Below, piece after piece: positions 22,712 through 32,049 of a stretch of 33,314 nucleotides of DNA. Numbering within the stretch: position 1 is the first letter of the stretch; every line of letters begins with the position of its first letter. The stretch is from assembly GCA_019894795.1 (NCBI GenBank), contig JAGXNV010000006.1, forward strand, positions 1 through 33,314, given 5' to 3'. A program made the translations under genes and the position numbers. The DNA comes from Candidatus Heimdallarchaeota archaeon (GTDB lineage: Archaea > Asgardarchaeota > Heimdallarchaeia > Heimdallarchaeales > Heimdallarchaeaceae). A model generated the notes under the pieces. That model was not told the DNA's origin. It did no database searches and saw nothing but the letters and a program-made list of their open reading frames with translations.

Positions 22712-24601
22712 ATGGCTCTCGAAAAATGGATAAACAATGAGGATTTAGAGAAACTACTTGCTCTCGAAAATCCTAAAGCTGAAAAGGTAATTGAACAATT
22801 TCTTACACTTTGCAAACCTGCTAAAGCAAGAGTTATTGATGATTCACCTGAAGATATTGCTTATGTTCGTCAACTTGCCATTGATAACGGTGAGGAAATG
22901 AAATTGGCAATAAATGGACATACAATTCATTATGACGGTTTTTATGATCAAGCTAGGGATAAAAAGAACACTCGGTTACTTGTTCCAGCTGATGAAAAGG
23001 AAAAATATGGTCAACATATTAACACCGCTGATCGTGATGAGGGATTAAAAGAAGTTTTAGAGATTATGGATGGGGTAATGGAAGGAAAAACTGCTCTCAT
23101 AAGGTTTTTCAGTCTAGGTCCAACCAAATCAAAGTTTTCACTTCTTGCTCTTCAAATTACAGATTCTGCTTATGTAGCTCATTCTGAGGATATTTTGTAT
23201 AGAATGGGATATGAGGAATTTAAGCGCAAAAAAGGTGACGATTTCTTCTACTTAATACACTCAGCAGGTGAACTTACAGATAAAAATGTTACAAAAAACG
23301 TTGATAAAAGAAGAGTATACATCGATTTAGTAGAAAATCGTGTTCTTACAGTTAACAACCAATATGCAGGAAACAGTTTAGGATTAAAGAAACTTGCTTT
23401 AAGATTAGCGATTAACAAAGCTGTAAATGAAGATTGGCTAACTGAACACATGTTTATTGGTGCTGTTTGGCCTCTGGATGAAAGTAGAAAAACGTACTTT
23501 CTTGGAGCTTTTCCAAGTGCTTGTGGTAAGACTAGTACAGCTATGATCCCAGGTTTTACAATTGTTGGAGATGATATAGCTTATCTGAGGTTAAATGAAG
23601 TCGGTGAAGTTAAAGCTGTTAACATCGAACAAGGTATTTTTGGGATTATTAAAGATGTTAATCCAGAAGATGACCCAGAAATTTACAAAAGTCTACGTAC
23701 ACCAAGAGAAGCCATCTTCTCAAATGTATTAATCAATGAAGGAACACCTTATTGGTTAGGAATGGGGAAACAAGTTACTGTTCCAGACAAAGGTATCAAT
23801 TGGACTTCCTCCAAGCTTGGAGATTGGGAAGCAGGAAAACATTTCGACGATGAAGGTAATGAGTTCAAATTCTCTCATCCAAATGCTAGGTATACCATTA
23901 GAATTGAAGGACTTGAGAATGCTGATGAAGCAATTCATGATCCTGACGGTGTCAAAGTTTCAGGAATCATCTATGGAGGTAGAGATTCTGATACATCTGT
24001 CCCTGTTTATGAATCATTCTCATGGGAACATGGAGTATATGTAGGAGCGTCAATTGAATCTGAAACTACTGCAGCAACACTAGGTAAGGCAGGTGTTAGA
24101 GCACATCAACCAATGGCAAACATTGATTTCATCGTTGTACCACTTGGTAAATATTTACAAGCTCACTTAGATTTCGGTAAAAGAATCGATGATGCAAAAC
24201 GTCCTCGTATATTCTCAACCAACTACTTCCTTAAGGATGACAATGGTCTTTATTTCGATGAAATCTTGGACAAAAAAATTTGGTTGCTTTGGGCTGAAGG
24301 TAGAATTCATGGAGAGTATGAGGCTGTGGAAACACCAATAGGTCTCATTCCAAAATATGAAGACATAGCTAAACTCTTCAAAGGAGTATTTGATGTTTAC
24401 TATGGTAAGGAGAGATATGAGGCTGAATTCTCAGTAAGGATACAAAAATTCCTTGAAAAAATCGATAGAATTAAAACAATCTTCCGCGGAGAAAAAGATG
24501 TTCCTGAAAAATTCTTTGTAGAATTAGAAGAACAAAAGAAACGTCTTCTAGTTGCTAAAGAGAAGTTTGGTTCTGATATTTTATCTCCCTTTCTTTTTTA
24601 A
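22712..24601 (+). CDS. pckG: Phosphoenolpyruvate carboxykinase (GTP)
   Basis: This 629-residue enzyme interconverts oxaloacetate plus GTP with phosphoenolpyruvate, CO2 and GDP, linking the C4 acids to gluconeogenesis or, in reverse, to anaplerosis. The GTP-type family is recognised by FFSLGPTKSKFSLLALQITD, the kinase P-loop FPSACGKTSTAMIPG near residue 270 with its active-site Cys, and SGIIYGGRDSDTSVPVYESF with WEHGVYVGASIESETTAA. Length is close to the family norm. GGAG lies about 11 nt before the ATG. The preceding pyrophosphatase may be co-expressed. Confidence 0.95.
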   Translation: MALEKWINNEDLEKLLALENPKAEKVIEQFLTLCKPAKARVIDDSPEDIAYVRQLAIDNGEEMKLAINGHTIHYDGFYDQARDKKNTRLLVPADEKEKYGQHINTADRDEGLKEVLEIMDGVMEGKTALIRFFSLGPTKSKFSLLALQITDSAYVAHSEDILYRMGYEEFKRKKGDDFFYLIHSAGELTDKNVTKNVDKRRVYIDLVENRVLTVNNQYAGNSLGLKKLALRLAINKAVNEDWLTEHMFIGAVWPLDESRKTYFLGAFPSACGKTSTAMIPGFTIVGDDIAYLRLNEVGEVKAVNIEQGIFGIIKDVNPEDDPEIYKSLRTPREAIFSNVLINEGTPYWLGMGKQVTVPDKGINWTSSKLGDWEAGKHFDDEGNEFKFSHPNARYTIRIEGLENADEAIHDPDGVKVSGIIYGGRDSDTSVPVYESFSWEHGVYVGASIESETTAATLGKAGVRAHQPMANIDFIVVPLGKYLQAHLDFGKRIDDAKRPRIFSTNYFLKDDNGLYFDEILDKKIWLLWAEGRIHGEYEAVETPIGLIPKYEDIAKLFKGVFDVYYGKERYEAEFSVRIQKFLEKIDRIKTIFRGEKDVPEKFFVELEEQKKRLLVAKEKFGSDILSPFLF

Positions 24602-24701
24602 TTTCAATTAAAACATTCAGGAGATGAATTCCATCTCCCTATTTTTCAATTAATTTTGTGGTGCATATATATTATAGAATTGTACACAATATTAGTTCAA
24701 G

Positions 24702-24935
24702 ATGACGATAGCATATCAAACTGATAATAAACAGAGCAGGAAAGTGAATAAGTTTGCAATAATTAATTGTATTATTGGAATACCAACTATTTCACTTTTA
24801 GCATTTTTAATGATTAAGGGGTTGTTAGCAAATTACATTGTCACATCTTCGATAGCTCTTAGTTTTCTTGTACTTGGTGTGAGCTATTCAATTTTCAAAA
24901 TCGTGAAGGAAAAAAAGGAAGCACGAAAAACATGA
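24702..24935 (+). CDS. Small two-segment membrane protein
   Basis: This 77-residue protein has hydrophobic segments at about residues 18-38 and 43-65, a basic N-terminal part (NKQSRKVNK), and a Lys-rich tail (KIVKEKKEARK), so both ends are probably cytoplasmic. A CATATATAT box at 24664 gives a start within a few bases of the ATG. Family not recognised. Confidence 0.6.
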   Translation: MTIAYQTDNKQSRKVNKFAIINCIIGIPTISLLAFLMIKGLLANYIVTSSIALSFLVLGVSYSIFKIVKEKKEARKT

Positions 24936-25743
24936 AAAAATGATTGTTTTAAACTGTTCTAGAGTGTATGTAACACCTTCAAAACTAGTGTTTGGAGCTA
25001 AAAATAGATTTTTGTCGAGAATAAGAACTTAGAACAAGAAAAATTGGCAATTTTACTATTACAAGCTCACAATCTCGATATATTTTCTCTTGTACTATTT
25101 ATGTCGGGACTTGTACAAAGGAATAAACTTTCAAGAAAACAATTGCTCATTATGCAAATCAGAATTACTATTAACTACAGAACTAAATAAAAGGCAGGAC
25201 ATTATCCTAAGGAATCAATATTAACAATACGACAAATATAGGAGATATATGCTTATACAAAATAAAAAATGGCAGAGATCAAAGTGAGTACAAAATGAGT
25301 AGATATTAAGTAGAAGTACTATTGTGTGCAACTACAACAAATGAGTTGAAAAATAGATGTAAGAAACTAAAATCAAAGTAAGATTCATGGTAGATATTTT
25401 GATGAAAACAAGTAGAGAATAGAGAAAGAAAAAACAAATAAAGTAAGTAATAAACAAAAATGTTTACAATAATAATAAGTATCTGTAAATGTTTAAACAG
25501 AATAACTTTTTTTTCAAGCAGACAATAGAGAATTGCACAAAAGAAAGAAAAAACTGGTTCTGAAAAAATCAAATAAAGAAATTCATAAGTAAAAGCAAAA
25601 TGATGATTAGAACAGCTCAATAAAAGGTATTAAACAAAACGAGAAAATGTAATAATACAATGGTAATACAATAAGTATACGTGATGATTACTAGGTTATA
25701 AGGTTGAAAATGTTTATAATGATGACAAAAGCCTCGTAAAAAT
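24936..25743. other. 808-bp A-rich intergenic region, possible gene remnant
   Basis: No convincing gene is seen on either strand. From 25008 to 25190 an open frame without an ATG start reads a protein-like stretch (LAILLLQAHNLDIFSLVLFM), which may be a decayed gene. After 25300 the plus strand is strongly A-rich with AGTAAGTAA-type simplicity; the 104-codon minus-strand frame at 25306-25620 there is low-complexity Phe/Leu/Ile and looks non-coding. TATA-like GTTTATAAT at 25712 belongs to the next gene. Confidence 0.45.
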
Positions 25744-26274
25744 ATGATTGAAGAAGTTAGAGAATTACTTAAGCGAATTGATCAGATCATTGATTCGGAG
25801 TCGAGAAGGTTGAATGACCAAATTGATGAGCTGAAGGAAAAACTAACTGATTTTAAAGAATCAGGAGAGAATTTTACTTCTATTAGAGATGAAATCAAAA
25901 ACCTTACTTCACAATTGGATGAAATTACTTATGAGCGAGATGGATTGCAGAAAACTGTTGAGAAACTCTCACCTCTTGAACCTAAGGTTAGGGAATTAAG
26001 TGAGCTAGTAAAGAATCTGACTCTTCAACAAACGGGATATATTTTTACAATTAAGGTTATATCAAATTGGATACCCAGTCAAAAAGAGAATATTGATGTC
26101 CTTGTTGCTTTAGCTTCTTCACCAAATCATACAAGCACGTTAACAGAGTTACATAACAAAACAACTATTCCTGAAGTTACATTAAAGAATAGAATCCTTC
26201 CTATTCTAGAAGATAATTCATTAATTAAGACAGAAAATAGAGAAATAAAATTGACGATAAAAGAGAATGAGTAA
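25744..26274 (+). CDS. Coiled-coil protein with C-terminal winged-helix-like domain
   Basis: The 176-residue protein has a long charged heptad region (residues about 1-95, e.g. DQIDELKEKLTDFKESGENF and LTSQLDEITYERDGLQKTVE). A C-terminal part follows (VLVALASSPNHTSTLTELHN, VTLKNRILPILEDNSLIKT) that fits a winged helix-turn-helix. This suggests a dimeric DNA-binding regulator, perhaps of the pilin-like gene that follows 66 bp later. A TATA box at 25712-25720 leaves almost no leader, so the ATG is firm. Confidence 0.65.
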   Translation: MIEEVRELLKRIDQIIDSESRRLNDQIDELKEKLTDFKESGENFTSIRDEIKNLTSQLDEITYERDGLQKTVEKLSPLEPKVRELSELVKNLTLQQTGYIFTIKVISNWIPSQKENIDVLVALASSPNHTSTLTELHNKTTIPEVTLKNRILPILEDNSLIKTENREIKLTIKENE

Positions 26275-26340
26275 TCAATATATCAATCGTGTAAGAAGTT
26301 CCGCAAACTTAAATAAGACAAATTGTTAAACATAATATAC

Positions 26341-27153
26341 ATGAAGAAAATGCTCAAATCTCGCCGAGGAGTATCAAGTATTATATCGACATTAGTAATT
26401 TTTACAGTAATGGTCTCTGCCTTAGGTTTAGCTTTTTCTCAAATTATTCCATCTTTAGAAAGGTTTCAAACACAAAGTGACTTGACAGCAGCAACTAATA
26501 CGTTTTTAGCATTTGATTCAGAAATTAAAACTTTGATCAACACCCCTGATAATTCTTCAAGTGTAATAAGATACAATCTTGACACCGGTATTCTAGATTT
26601 GAAACAAAATAGAGAAATATCCCTGATGATAAACTCGGGAGGAGTTGCTCTATTGAATCGATCCTATTTTTCAGGAGAGATTGAATATAAAATTGAAGGA
26701 AATTTCGCAGGGTTAGGTGGAGCAATATACGACTTTGGCAGCCCACTACTACTTGTTTATTCGCTAAATAGAACAGCACAAATGATGAATATTGTTCATC
26801 AAACGTCCGATGGGTATAAATCTATTCAACTGTATTATAGTGTTTTTGTGAGCATTGAAAATACTAGTGAAACTGACGTAGAAGTTAATTTTATGATAAT
26901 ACATCTTAACACTTCAAAATCTACTGATGGGCAAGGAGAGTATTTTCCAATAATAAATACTCAAGATAAGATCCAGATAGTGAAACTAAGTCAAATTATA
27001 GAAAGTATATATCTAGGTGAGCAAAATGACGAGCTAACAGTAGAAGCTCAAACTACAGGTTTCTCACAGAATATTGCATATACATTGGCACCTCCTGTGT
27101 TCTCATTAACTGTTAATATCATACACATAAACATCGATTTTCGTACCGCATAA
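26341..27153 (+). CDS. Pilin-like secreted protein with class III signal peptide
   Basis: This 270-residue protein has an archaeal prepilin-type N-terminus: KSRRG followed by VSSIISTLVIFTVMVSALGL, with predicted cleavage after Gly10 by a PibD-like peptidase. The remaining 235 residues are beta-rich with several N-glycosylation sequons (NSS, NRS, NRT, NTS). It may build or sit on a pilus or act as a single anchored surface protein. The CTTAAATAA box at 26308 supports the ATG at 26341 rather than the TTG at 26323. The gene is larger than most pilins. An ABC exporter pair lies downstream. Confidence 0.75.
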   Translation: MKKMLKSRRGVSSIISTLVIFTVMVSALGLAFSQIIPSLERFQTQSDLTAATNTFLAFDSEIKTLINTPDNSSSVIRYNLDTGILDLKQNREISLMINSGGVALLNRSYFSGEIEYKIEGNFAGLGGAIYDFGSPLLLVYSLNRTAQMMNIVHQTSDGYKSIQLYYSVFVSIENTSETDVEVNFMIIHLNTSKSTDGQGEYFPIINTQDKIQIVKLSQIIESIYLGEQNDELTVEAQTTGFSQNIAYTLAPPVFSLTVNIIHINIDFRTA

Positions 27154-27215
27154 GTTAGAGTCAGTGTTTCTATATACGACACAAAAGAATATAATAGAGA
27201 GAGAGTATGTCTAAC

Positions 27216-27293
27216 TAGCGAAGTTTTCTCGTGTGGGGTTGGACTTATTGGTGTAAGACCCTTGAATGATAATCTCACTTCGAAACTTCGCTA
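27216..27293 (+). ncRNA. Candidate structured RNA or regulatory hairpin
   Basis: TAGCGAAGTTT (27216) and AAACTTCGCTA (27283) are perfect 11-bp complements around a 56-nt interior that can pair further (TCG.GTG with CAC..CGA, GGGT with ACCC). A GAATATAAT box about 25 nt upstream would start transcription at the left arm. It does not fit a tRNA (no T-loop in place, no D-stem). It could be a small RNA or the leader/terminator of the flanking genes. Confidence 0.35.
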
Positions 27294-27387
27294 CCCTATT
27301 TTTTACTATTATACTCTACTCTGTAAAAACTTAGGAACAATAATACAAATAAATACTTATTATCACTTAATAGCTGGTAGGATTAAG

Positions 27388-28239
27388 ATGAATCAAATCG
27401 TTCGCTTCGCTAATGTATCAAAAAAATTTCAATTATTCTGGGAGGAATTAGTTATACTTAAGGAAGTAAACTTAGAAATAGAGAGAGATGAATTGGTATT
27501 ATTATATGGTCCAAGCGGAAGTGGGAAAACAACACTATTGAACCTTTTAACTGGTCTTTTACACCCCAATGAGGGAGAAATAGAAGTAGCTGGATTGTAC
27601 ATAGATTTAATCGCAGACAGAGAAAAAGCTGATTTTCGCTCAAACTACCTAGGAATCGTTTTTCAAGAAAATAATCTAGTGTCCACACTTACTGTAACAG
27701 AAAATATAATTCTCTTCCAAGAGTTATGTGGTTTTGATGGAGAGGAGGAAGAAAGAGAAAGCAAGATAAACAAATTGCTAAAGAGATTGAAGATAGATAA
27801 CAGAAAGGATAGTTTCCCAGCGCAGTTAAGCGGGGGAGAAAAGAAACGTGTTGCCATAGCAAGAGCATTGTCCAATAACCCGTATATCCTAATTTTAGAT
27901 GAACCTACAGGTAATTTAGATCGTGAATCAGCTGATATGCTGTGTAATCTAATTCAAGAAATATTCATAACAACAGACATTACAATCATTATTTCGTCGC
28001 ATGATCCTAAAATGAAGGAAATAGCATCGACAGTATATCATGTAGGAGCACAATCTGTAACACTTGAAGAAGAACATCCTGACAGGAGAAAGAAGCAAGA
28101 CACCAAATATAGATCAATTAGTTCTAAGGAGATGCAAATCGAAGAACCTGAACTTAATGATGATTATACAGAACATGAAATAATGAATATGACAGAGGAA
28201 GAAATCGACTTCATGGAAGGAGAAGAACAGGAAAATTAG
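27388..28239 (+). CDS. ABC transporter ATP-binding protein (LolD/MacB type)
   Basis: This 283-residue ATPase has Walker A GPSGSGKTT (residues 41-49), Q-loop VFQENNLVS, signature LSGGEKKRVAIARAL, Walker B YILILDEPTGNLD and the H-loop IISSHD. The pattern is that of the LolD/MacB/FtsE group, which works with FtsX-like permeases such as the one encoded 19 nt downstream. About 55 residues beyond the usual end form an acidic, charged tail (EEPELNDDYTEHEIMNMTEE). The start is set at the ATG matching the family N-terminus (MNQIVRFANVSKKF), with an ATAAATACT box upstream. It probably powers substrate extraction or mechanical signalling, not import. Confidence 0.92.
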   Translation: MNQIVRFANVSKKFQLFWEELVILKEVNLEIERDELVLLYGPSGSGKTTLLNLLTGLLHPNEGEIEVAGLYIDLIADREKADFRSNYLGIVFQENNLVSTLTVTENIILFQELCGFDGEEEERESKINKLLKRLKIDNRKDSFPAQLSGGEKKRVAIARALSNNPYILILDEPTGNLDRESADMLCNLIQEIFITTDITIIISSHDPKMKEIASTVYHVGAQSVTLEEEHPDRRKKQDTKYRSISSKEMQIEEPELNDDYTEHEIMNMTEEEIDFMEGEEQEN

Positions 28240-28258
28240 ATAGGTTAGTGGTATAGAG

Positions 28259-30070
28259 ATGATAGGACAACTGAAATTTGCTTGGATTGATTTCAAGAGA
28301 TCTTTTCTTAGTTCATTATTCACCTTCATTAGCCAGATAATAACCTACTCAGCAATTACAATCAGCATAGGTTTATTCTCACTAATGAAAGCTAATCTCC
28401 AAATGTCGCTGGATTATGTTTATTACAGTTCTTACACACTAATTACAATATTTTTCATTGTGGTTTGTATAATAATTGGAGTAATTGTAACTAGAAGGTC
28501 AATAGATCTTAAGTTTCAAAGTCAAAAAGATGATATCGCTGTGATGAAAAATGTGGGAGGAAAAAGTAGGTGGATATACAGTTATTTTCTCTTCAATCAG
28601 ATTTTGACAGCAACGATAATGTTGGTTCTAGGAATGATTATAGGATTAATTGTTCTAGTTATAACAGGTGTTTCGTTTGGGTTCGGGAGCATATTTAACT
28701 ATGTAGGGTTTCTCCCAATACTAGGAGGAAACTTAGTAATATTGGTTTTTTCTTACATTAAAGCGCATTATACAATATTGAAATTCATAAGCGAAAAGGA
28801 TTTTGAGATATCTTCAAGTAGTTTAAGTAATTACAAAAGCATCTTTGAATTTGACGCTTTAATAAACAAATTCAATTCATCAGTAAAATTAGGGGTGAAA
28901 AATTTCTTAAGATCAGGAAAAATTCTAACAAGTTTGTTATTTAGTTTCTTTCTGATATTTTCTTCAATTTCCTTTGTATTGGGACCATTGACAGTTGCTG
29001 AAACACATACAGCAAATCTTGATAATAGATTTGGAAACTATACTTATGCTATAGGTTCGCCTGAAGTTATAAGCTTCTTTAATCAAAGTTTACCGGTTCA
29101 AGAGTATAGTAATAGTTCCTATACAGGATTAGGGAATGATCTTACTTACTTCTATGAAACCTCACTATCATCACAATTGCTAACAGAATTACAAGAGACA
29201 GGAGTCGATTATCACAAGTATTTCATTTCAAAACTGCAGATACAAGAACTCTCAGGGCATGATATAGTGAATGAGGTTTACATGCCTATAGGTCAAAATC
29301 GCAAAGTATATGCTACTATAATAGGATATGAAGATATTAATTTCGAAGAAAATGAATATATAGCAGGAACCAACCCAAGACTTTCTAAAAATGAAGTTTT
29401 AATTGGTGATACCTTGGAAGCTAAGTTTTTTGAGAATAGCACACTTCAAAAATTGAAACTTCATGATGATTCAAATGATTACCAAATTAGTGGAGCAGTA
29501 ATAGATAGTTTTGCTGCAGGATACAGTGTCTATTGTCCATTGAATAAATTAATCTCAGATGGAGTTTCTAATGGTACTAATTTACTAATGTTAGAAAACT
29601 TAGATGGAGCAGTTTATGATGAAATAAGTGAGATTCTTGAAGGATATGGATATCAAATAGTAGATATAAAAAGTATGATCGAACAAAATCTATCAAATTA
29701 TAACAGTTTTACTACTATGTTTAAAGTGCTCGGAGGGATATTGTTCGCAATCTTTTCATTCCAGGTAATAGTATATTCATTCCTGTATTTCCTAACATAT
29801 CGAAAGGACTTCGAACTACTTTATCGGCTAGGAATAAAAAAGAGAAGCATATATGGATCAGTTATTACGGCAATCCTTCTACAAATTATTCCAGGTATAG
29901 CATTAGGAAGCTATTTCGGAGCAATAATAGGAAGATATTTTCTTGTACCGTACGCAGTATTATCAAACTTTGCAGTAATAATTATATCAGTAATAGTAGG
30001 ATTCATACTAATAGCAACAACTACTTCAATCTATGCAAGTAGAAAAGGGTTGGAAAAAGTGATAACATAG
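28259..30070 (+). CDS. FtsX-like/MacB-type ABC permease
   Basis: This 603-residue membrane protein is the partner of the ATPase just upstream. It has two FtsX-like membrane bundles: an N-terminal one (residues about 20-170, with the coupling segment KFQSQKDDIAVMKNVGGKSR) and a C-terminal one (residues about 490-595). The helix LLFSFFLIFSSISFVLGPL near 225-245 leads into a large extracellular domain of about 240 residues. The end, IYASRKGLEKVIT, is a typical FtsX C-terminus and recurs as an isolated remnant at 32286-32330. Function is probably lipoprotein, lipid or peptide export; whether it serves the nearby micropeptides is speculation. Confidence 0.88.
   Translation: MIGQLKFAWIDFKRSFLSSLFTFISQIITYSAITISIGLFSLMKANLQMSLDYVYYSSYTLITIFFIVVCIIIGVIVTRRSIDLKFQSQKDDIAVMKNVGGKSRWIYSYFLFNQILTATIMLVLGMIIGLIVLVITGVSFGFGSIFNYVGFLPILGGNLVILVFSYIKAHYTILKFISEKDFEISSSSLSNYKSIFEFDALINKFNSSVKLGVKNFLRSGKILTSLLFSFFLIFSSISFVLGPLTVAETHTANLDNRFGNYTYAIGSPEVISFFNQSLPVQEYSNSSYTGLGNDLTYFYETSLSSQLLTELQETGVDYHKYFISKLQIQELSGHDIVNEVYMPIGQNRKVYATIIGYEDINFEENEYIAGTNPRLSKNEVLIGDTLEAKFFENSTLQKLKLHDDSNDYQISGAVIDSFAAGYSVYCPLNKLISDGVSNGTNLLMLENLDGAVYDEISEILEGYGYQIVDIKSMIEQNLSNYNSFTTMFKVLGGILFAIFSFQVIVYSFLYFLTYRKDFELLYRLGIKKRSIYGSVITAILLQIIPGIALGSYFGAIIGRYFLVPYAVLSNFAVIIISVIVGFILIATTTSIYASRKGLEKVIT
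30028..30059 (+). repeat. Direct repeat, left copy, at the permease 3' end
   Basis: The 32 bases here match 32288-32319 at 30 of 32 positions (shared AGTAGAAAAGGGTTGGAAAA). The two copies bracket the micropeptide K / receptor 6 / micropeptide L module. Confidence 0.6.
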
Positions 30071-30208
30071 TTCATTAGGTCTTTAGAACAAAGTAATTTT
30101 ACTGAAACTTCTGCAATCTAAACTCGTTATTTTCATTAGTGTCTTCTTTTTCTTTTGAGGTTTAATATTCTCCTTACATATGAATATAAACAATTCAAGT
30201 GATGCAAT

Positions 30209-30274
30209 ATGAAACAATGTTATGATCCTGAACCTGGTGACGATGATATTGGCCCTCCTCTATGGTGGCCATAG
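30209..30274 (+). CDS. Micropeptide K (EPGDDDIG type), convergent with receptor 6
   Basis: This 21-residue peptide is MKQC plus YDPEPGDDDIGPPLWWP. AAGTGATG lies 4 nt before the ATG. The core is the same as that of peptides D and L. It is on the plus strand, tail to tail with receptor 6 (72 bp between stops), whereas L precedes that receptor on the minus strand. Its upstream region lacks the AAACTG/CAGTTT leader; a TTTAATATT box near 30162 could serve. A run of eight T follows the stop. Confidence 0.7.
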   Translation: MKQCYDPEPGDDDIGPPLWWP

Positions 30275-30346
30275 ACAACTTTTTTTTCTTATTAAAAAAA
30301 CATAGATGAAAAACTACAAAGAAAATAAGAACTCCTCTCTCGAGCT

Positions 30347-31921
30347 CTATACTGTTTTTGTTAACTCCGTTTGCTGCAATTGCAAGTAATCCAGTAGTTT
30401 ATTTTCTAATCGGGAGAACCCATAAAGCCTGCATTTCTTAATGGCCATATATTGGAGAGCTGGACCAAGAGGATCTCCGCACTTATACGCCCCTACCTGG
30501 ATGAGCGCTTCCATAAAAACACGTAATTCCAAAACCTCTATTTGATTGAGACGATTCTCGTATTTTTGTAAGAGAGGGTAAATTTCTAAATGCCGCTGTT
30601 TTTTAAAAAGCTCTTGAGCTAGCAACAAATCAGAATATGCTTGCTCAATAAATGTACAGCCTTTCTTTTTAGACCCCTTGTTTAGTATTTTGAAGTAAGA
30701 ATCAATTTTCTTTTTATCATTGTCTTCCAATCTTTCTTTAGTATAGTCTATGATTTGTCGAATTCGTTGTAAACTAGCATTATCTGATAATGACAGTTTT
30801 TCTAGTTGTTTCTTATCTAATTCTGCATTAAGAATGAATTCACTTAGAAGCACAGAATCGTTGTAATTGTCTTCAATTCCTCGATGTATTTTCTCTATAA
30901 GAGATTGTACCTTGTCTGCATTAAAATCATATAGGCGAGAGTAAACATAAAATTTTATTAAATTTAATGTGTGAGGAACTTGCCTCTTGCTGTAGATATC
31001 CATGTTCTTAATAAAAAAATCATCTTCTAGCAAATCTTCTATTTTCTTAATATTTTCGTAAGATTGCTCAATTTTACCTTTTAAGGCTTGAACAATAGCC
31101 AAATGTGATAACAATCTAGCATAGTAATAGGAGTAATAACTACTCAGCTTCAGTTTTGAATTCATGAGCAGATAACATTCATTTAATAGATATTCTGATT
31201 GCCCCAAATTATGCACCAGTAATTGACCCACTCCAGCAAGATAATACGCTATGGCTTGAACATCTTCTGGTAAATGTGTAAAGAGATATTTGTTGTTGAA
31301 GAGCTGTTGAGAGGTCATTATTGCTTTTTCTTTATTTTGTGTTTGCTGATAGATTATACTTAAAATGCCTAAAGATTGTATTAAACTTCTATAATATCCT
31401 TCTTTAAAGAAATATTTTGAGCATTCTTCTAAAATTGGACCACTTTTGATACTATGATCTTCTAGCCAATATTCAATTGCTAATGAGTAGTTACAGATAT
31501 AATAGACATATTTTTCAGGATTAGAAGTCTTCCTTATGTGATTAATTGATTCCTCAAGCGCTTTTCTACTTTTTTCTTTATTGCCTTGTATTTTCTCAAT
31601 ATACCATTCAATATTGTAAGATAGAGCTAAACCCTCAGAATACTCAATTTCAATGGATAATTCTTTCATTTCTTGAACAATTTCAACCATTTCAGGAATT
31701 TTATCCAATAAATGTTCAATTTGAGAAATTTTGATTTCATAAATTTTTATTAAAGATTTTTTATCATTAAGCAATCTGCATTTTTCTACAGTTTTTTCTA
31801 ATAAGTTAAGATTGTTTATTTCATATTTTTTATTGGAGAATATAACTCTTATTTTATCAAGAAATCTCTCCAAATCCGCTCTTAATGTAATTTCATTTAA
31901 TTCTCTAATCAGTTCTTCCAT
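30347..31921 (-). CDS. Receptor 6: TPR-like protein paired with micropeptide L
   Basis: This 524-residue helical protein is the sixth paralogue, about 12 kb from the tandem array and inverted. Its central block (IYQQTQNKEKA, VQAIAYYLAGVGQLLVHNLG, LIKFYVYSRLYDFNADKVQS) is of the receptor-2 type. Its N-terminal block (MEELIRELNEITLRADLERF) has no close partner here. The C-terminal block is conserved (IQVGAYKCGDPLGPALQYMA, then IKKCRLYGFSRLENKLLDYL). SHLAIVQALKGKIEQSYENI is a TPR-like unit. The TATA-like TTTAAATAT (minus strand, 31951-31959) favours the ATG at 31921 over GTG 31933 or TTG 31936. The 3' flank keeps GAGGAGTTCTT, but the FFGGF frame is decayed. Confidence 0.82.
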   Translation of the reverse strand: MEELIRELNEITLRADLERFLDKIRVIFSNKKYEINNLNLLEKTVEKCRLLNDKKSLIKIYEIKISQIEHLLDKIPEMVEIVQEMKELSIEIEYSEGLALSYNIEWYIEKIQGNKEKSRKALEESINHIRKTSNPEKYVYYICNYSLAIEYWLEDHSIKSGPILEECSKYFFKEGYYRSLIQSLGILSIIYQQTQNKEKAIMTSQQLFNNKYLFTHLPEDVQAIAYYLAGVGQLLVHNLGQSEYLLNECYLLMNSKLKLSSYYSYYYARLLSHLAIVQALKGKIEQSYENIKKIEDLLEDDFFIKNMDIYSKRQVPHTLNLIKFYVYSRLYDFNADKVQSLIEKIHRGIEDNYNDSVLLSEFILNAELDKKQLEKLSLSDNASLQRIRQIIDYTKERLEDNDKKKIDSYFKILNKGSKKKGCTFIEQAYSDLLLAQELFKKQRHLEIYPLLQKYENRLNQIEVLELRVFMEALIQVGAYKCGDPLGPALQYMAIKKCRLYGFSRLENKLLDYLQLQQTELTKTV

Positions 31922-31950
31922 GGAGTTAATCACCAAAGGTGAAAAACATT

Positions 31951-31959
31951 ATATTTAAA
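31951..31959 (-). promoter_or_regulatory. TATA box of receptor 6
   Basis: TTTAAATAT on the minus strand is centred about 26 nt before position 31929, just ahead of the ATG at 31921, as for the other receptors. Confidence 0.55.
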
Positions 31960-32049
31960 CACTATAAACAATTCTATAATAATTGCATTTAAATTGCATG
32001 TGAACTCTAATTATACATATATAAAAATAAAAAATAAATAAAGGAATCC

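Noticed and set aside
25306-25620. A 104-codon minus-strand frame rich in Phe, Leu and Ile
   Set aside because: It only reflects an A-rich plus strand; the composition is low-complexity, there is no promoter or Shine-Dalgarno, and nothing protein-like beyond runs of hydrophobic residues.
27216-27293. tRNA gene
   Set aside because: A 7-bp acceptor-like stem exists, but the T-loop is not in place, no D-stem or anticodon stem pairs, and no CCA-compatible 3' end fits.
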